Source: SURF-13 sp041695325
Lineage (GTDB): Bacteria > Pseudomonadota > Gammaproteobacteria > SURF-13
Reading direction: 5' to 3'
Assembly (NCBI GenBank): GCA_041695325.1
Contig: JBGFRC010000029.1
Coordinates: forward strand, 1-64,000
DNA length: 64,000 nt
Both the position numbers and the translations under genes were made by a program. Under the pieces are notes generated by a model. The model was not told the DNA's origin and did no database searches. It saw only the letters and a list, made by a program, of their open reading frames with translations. Within the stretch, counting starts at the first letter, position 1, and each line of letters begins with the position of its first letter. Shown piece after piece: positions 62,055-64,000 of the stretch.

Positions 62055-63191
62055 ATGGCTAAACGCGATTACTACGAAACCCTCGGCGTGGCGCGCAACG
62101 CGAGCGAGGACGAAATCAAAAAGGCCTATCGCCGCCTTGCCATGAAATATCACCCCGATCGTAATCCGGGCGACAAGACGGCGGAAGAAAAATTCAAGGA
62201 AGCCAAGGGGGCCTACGAAGTCTTAAGCGACGCGCGCAAGCGCAGCGCCTACGATCAGTTCGGTCACGCGGGCGTAGATGCCGGCGCCGCGGCGGGGGCG
62301 GGCGCGGCGTATGGCCGCGGGGCCGGCTTCACCGACATCTTCAATGACGTGTTCGGGGACATCTTCGGCGCCGGACGCGCCGGAGCGGGCGCGGTGCACG
62401 CGGGCGCAGACCTGCGCTATAACCTGGACATCGGCCTGGAGGAGGCGGTGCACGGCACCACCGTCAATATCCGCATCCCCGCGCAGGCCGCGTGCCGCAC
62501 CTGCGGCGGCAGCGGCGCCAAGCCCGGCACCAAGCCCGCCGTGTGCGCCACCTGCGGCGGCCAGGGCCAGGTGCGCATGCAACAGGGCTTTTTCTCACTG
62601 CAACAGACCTGTCCGCGCTGCCGCGGCACGGGTGAGATCATCAGCGACCCGTGTAATACCTGTCACGGCATGGGGCGCATCCAGGAACCCAAAACCCTGT
62701 CGGTGAAGATACCGCCGGGCGTGGACAACGGCGACCGCATCCGTCTCAGCGGCGAAGGCGAGGCGGGCTTCAAAGGCGGGCCGCCGGGCGATCTGTACGT
62801 GCACATCAACGTGCGCGAACATCCCATTTTCACGCGCGAGGGCAACGATCTCTTGTGCGAGGTGCCGGTCTCGCTGGCCACGGCGGCGCTGGGCGGCGAG
62901 ATTGAAGTGCCGACGCTGGACGGCCGCGTCAAGCTGAAAATCCCGCCTGAGACCCAATCCAACAGGCTGTTCCGCCTGCGCGGCAAAGGCGTGCGCCCGG
63001 TGCGCGGCGGAGAAATGGGCGATCTGTTGTGCCGCGTCACGGTGGAAACGCCTGTCAATCTCAACGCGCGCCAGAAAGCATTGCTCCATGAGCTGGAGCA
63101 GAGCCTGCGCGAAGGCGGCAGCAGGCACAGTCCGCGCGCCAGCTCCTGGCTGGACGGCATCAAGAAATTTTTCGAAGATTTACGTCAGTGA
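62055..63191 (+). CDS. dnaJ: Chaperone protein DnaJ (Hsp40)
   Basis: Type I J-protein, 378 residues. J-domain with the HPD motif (KYHPDRNPGD), a Gly/Ala/Phe-rich region (about 72-110), a zinc domain with four CxxCxGxG-type repeats (CRTCGGSG, CATCGGQG, CPRCRGTG, CNTCHGMG) and C-terminal substrate-binding domains. Standard partner of the DnaK upstream. Confidence 0.98.
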   Translation: MAKRDYYETLGVARNASEDEIKKAYRRLAMKYHPDRNPGDKTAEEKFKEAKGAYEVLSDARKRSAYDQFGHAGVDAGAAAGAGAAYGRGAGFTDIFNDVFGDIFGAGRAGAGAVHAGADLRYNLDIGLEEAVHGTTVNIRIPAQAACRTCGGSGAKPGTKPAVCATCGGQGQVRMQQGFFSLQQTCPRCRGTGEIISDPCNTCHGMGRIQEPKTLSVKIPPGVDNGDRIRLSGEGEAGFKGGPPGDLYVHINVREHPIFTREGNDLLCEVPVSLATAALGGEIEVPTLDGRVKLKIPPETQSNRLFRLRGKGVRPVRGGEMGDLLCRVTVETPVNLNARQKALLHELEQSLREGGSRHSPRASSWLDGIKKFFEDLRQ

Positions 63192-63206
63192 CGCAGGGGG
63201 AATGTC

Positions 63207-64000
63207 ATGATTAAACTCGCCATTGCCGGGGCCGCCGGACGTATGGGGCGCGCGCTGATCGAGGCGTGCAGCCAGACGCCCGCTGTCAAGCTGATCGCCG
63301 CAATAGACCGGCCTGACAGCGCCTTGATCGGTAAGGACGCGGGTGAATGCGCGGGCGTGTGGGCCTTGGGCGTGCCGATCAGCGGCCAGCTTGCCGGGGG
63401 CGACGACTTTGACGTGCTCATAGACTTCACCCTGCCGGAGGTCACGCTCGCCCACCTTGAGCTGTGCCGGGCAAAGGGCAGGCGCATGGTGATCGGCACC
63501 ACGGGCTTTAACCCTGAACAACGCGCGCAAATCAGCGCGGCCGCGCAGGACATCGCCGTCATGTTTTCCCCCAACATGAGCGTCGGGGTGAACCTCTGCC
63601 TCAAGCTGCTCGACACCGCTGCGCGCGTGCTGGACGGCGACGTGGACATCGAGATCATCGAGGCGCATCACAAGCACAAGCTCGACGCCCCTTCCGGCAC
63701 CGCACTGCGCATGGGAGAGGTGATCGCCGCCGCGCTCACGCAAAACTTGCAGGACATCGCCGTGTACGACCGCGGCCTCGTGAGCGGGCAGGCGCGCAAA
63801 TCAGGCAGCATCGGCTTTTCCACGGTACGCGCCGGCGATATCGTGGGCGACCACACGGTACTGTTCGCCGGGCAGGGGGAGCGCATCGAAATTACCCACC
63901 GCGCCACCAGTCGCATGAATTTCGCCCGCGGCGCATTGCGCGCCGCAAGCTGGCTGATGCAACGCAAAACCGGGCTGTATGACATGCAGGATGTGCTGGG
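63207..64000 (+). CDS. dapB: 4-hydroxy-tetrahydrodipicolinate reductase (partial)
   Basis: Lysine/diaminopimelate pathway reductase; runs off the window with about 264 of an expected 265-270 residues present. NAD(P) motif IAGAAGRMGRALIEA, VIGTTGFNPEQ, SPNMSVGVNLCLKLL and the catalytic IEAHHKHKLDAPSGTAL. The ATG follows CAGGGGGAATGTC; an out-of-frame ATG five bases earlier ends at once. Begins 15 bases after dnaJ, a conserved neighbour. Confidence 0.97.
   Translation, partial: MIKLAIAGAAGRMGRALIEACSQTPAVKLIAAIDRPDSALIGKDAGECAGVWALGVPISGQLAGGDDFDVLIDFTLPEVTLAHLELCRAKGRRMVIGTTGFNPEQRAQISAAAQDIAVMFSPNMSVGVNLCLKLLDTAARVLDGDVDIEIIEAHHKHKLDAPSGTALRMGEVIAAALTQNLQDIAVYDRGLVSGQARKSGSIGFSTVRAGDIVGDHTVLFAGQGERIEITHRATSRMNFARGALRAASWLMQRKTGLYDMQDVL

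Overview
The window is a compact, GC-rich, gene-dense chromosome segment from a gammaproteobacterium. The gene order from gph-ubiG through mtaD, mtnA, gyrA-serC-serA-pheA-hisC-tyrA-aroA-cmk-rpsA-ihfB to wbpL/wbpM-like sugar genes matches, from memory, the Pseudomonas aeruginosa order (PA3172 down to the wbp cluster). The block ssrA-smpB-ratA-ratB-bamE-fur-recN-nadK-hrcA-grpE-dnaK-dnaJ-dapB is also typical of the class. A hopanoid-type squalene synthase gene, frequent intergenic palindromes and an hrcA/CIRCE heat-shock circuit suggest a free-living lineage outside Pseudomonas and the enterics, perhaps near Chromatiales. Genus cannot be read from the sequence.

Layout. 1-7.8 kb: a leftward hpnD-rmuC-gph-ubiG operon, a rightward GAF-GGDEF-EAL protein, leftward mtaD, and a leftward OmpA-family gene with a candidate Fnr-type promoter. 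8-19 kb: mtnA, gyrA and a long aromatic amino acid/serine run ending in cmk. 19-29 kb: rpsA, ihfB, lapA-lapB-pyrF, undecaprenyl-phosphate sugar transferase, WbpM-type dehydratase, galU, hemH and a very basic histone-like protein. 29-40 kb: leftward mobA-moeA (molybdenum cofactor), divergent from a nitrate assimilation operon nirB-nirD-nasA-transporter-PP2C/kinase. The region upstream of nirB shows two NtrC-like sites, an IHF-like site and a sigma-54 promoter.

40-51.2 kb is the accessory region: a type I restriction-modification operon with two extra genes embedded in it, in the order hsdR, rhuM-fic fusion, hsdS, PHP-domain/SMC-type ATPase, hsdM. The ATPase gene is split by an IS3-family element with a 3-bp target duplication, and precise removal restores a 977-codon frame. 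The 3' end of hsdR is duplicated on the far side of rhuM-fic, a clear scar of how that gene entered the operon and kept its translational coupling. This composite defence operon is the best candidate for an under-described system here.

51.3-64 kb returns to core genes: tmRNA and SmpB (trans-translation), RatA/RatB, BamE, Fur, two peptidoglycan enzymes, RecN, NadK, the HrcA heat-shock operon and the start of dapB, which runs off the window.

Dispersed palindromic repeats occur throughout. Some lie between genes, some supply the last codons of genes (hpnD, the GGDEF-EAL gene, cmk), and several are inserted in frame inside mtnA and hsdR.
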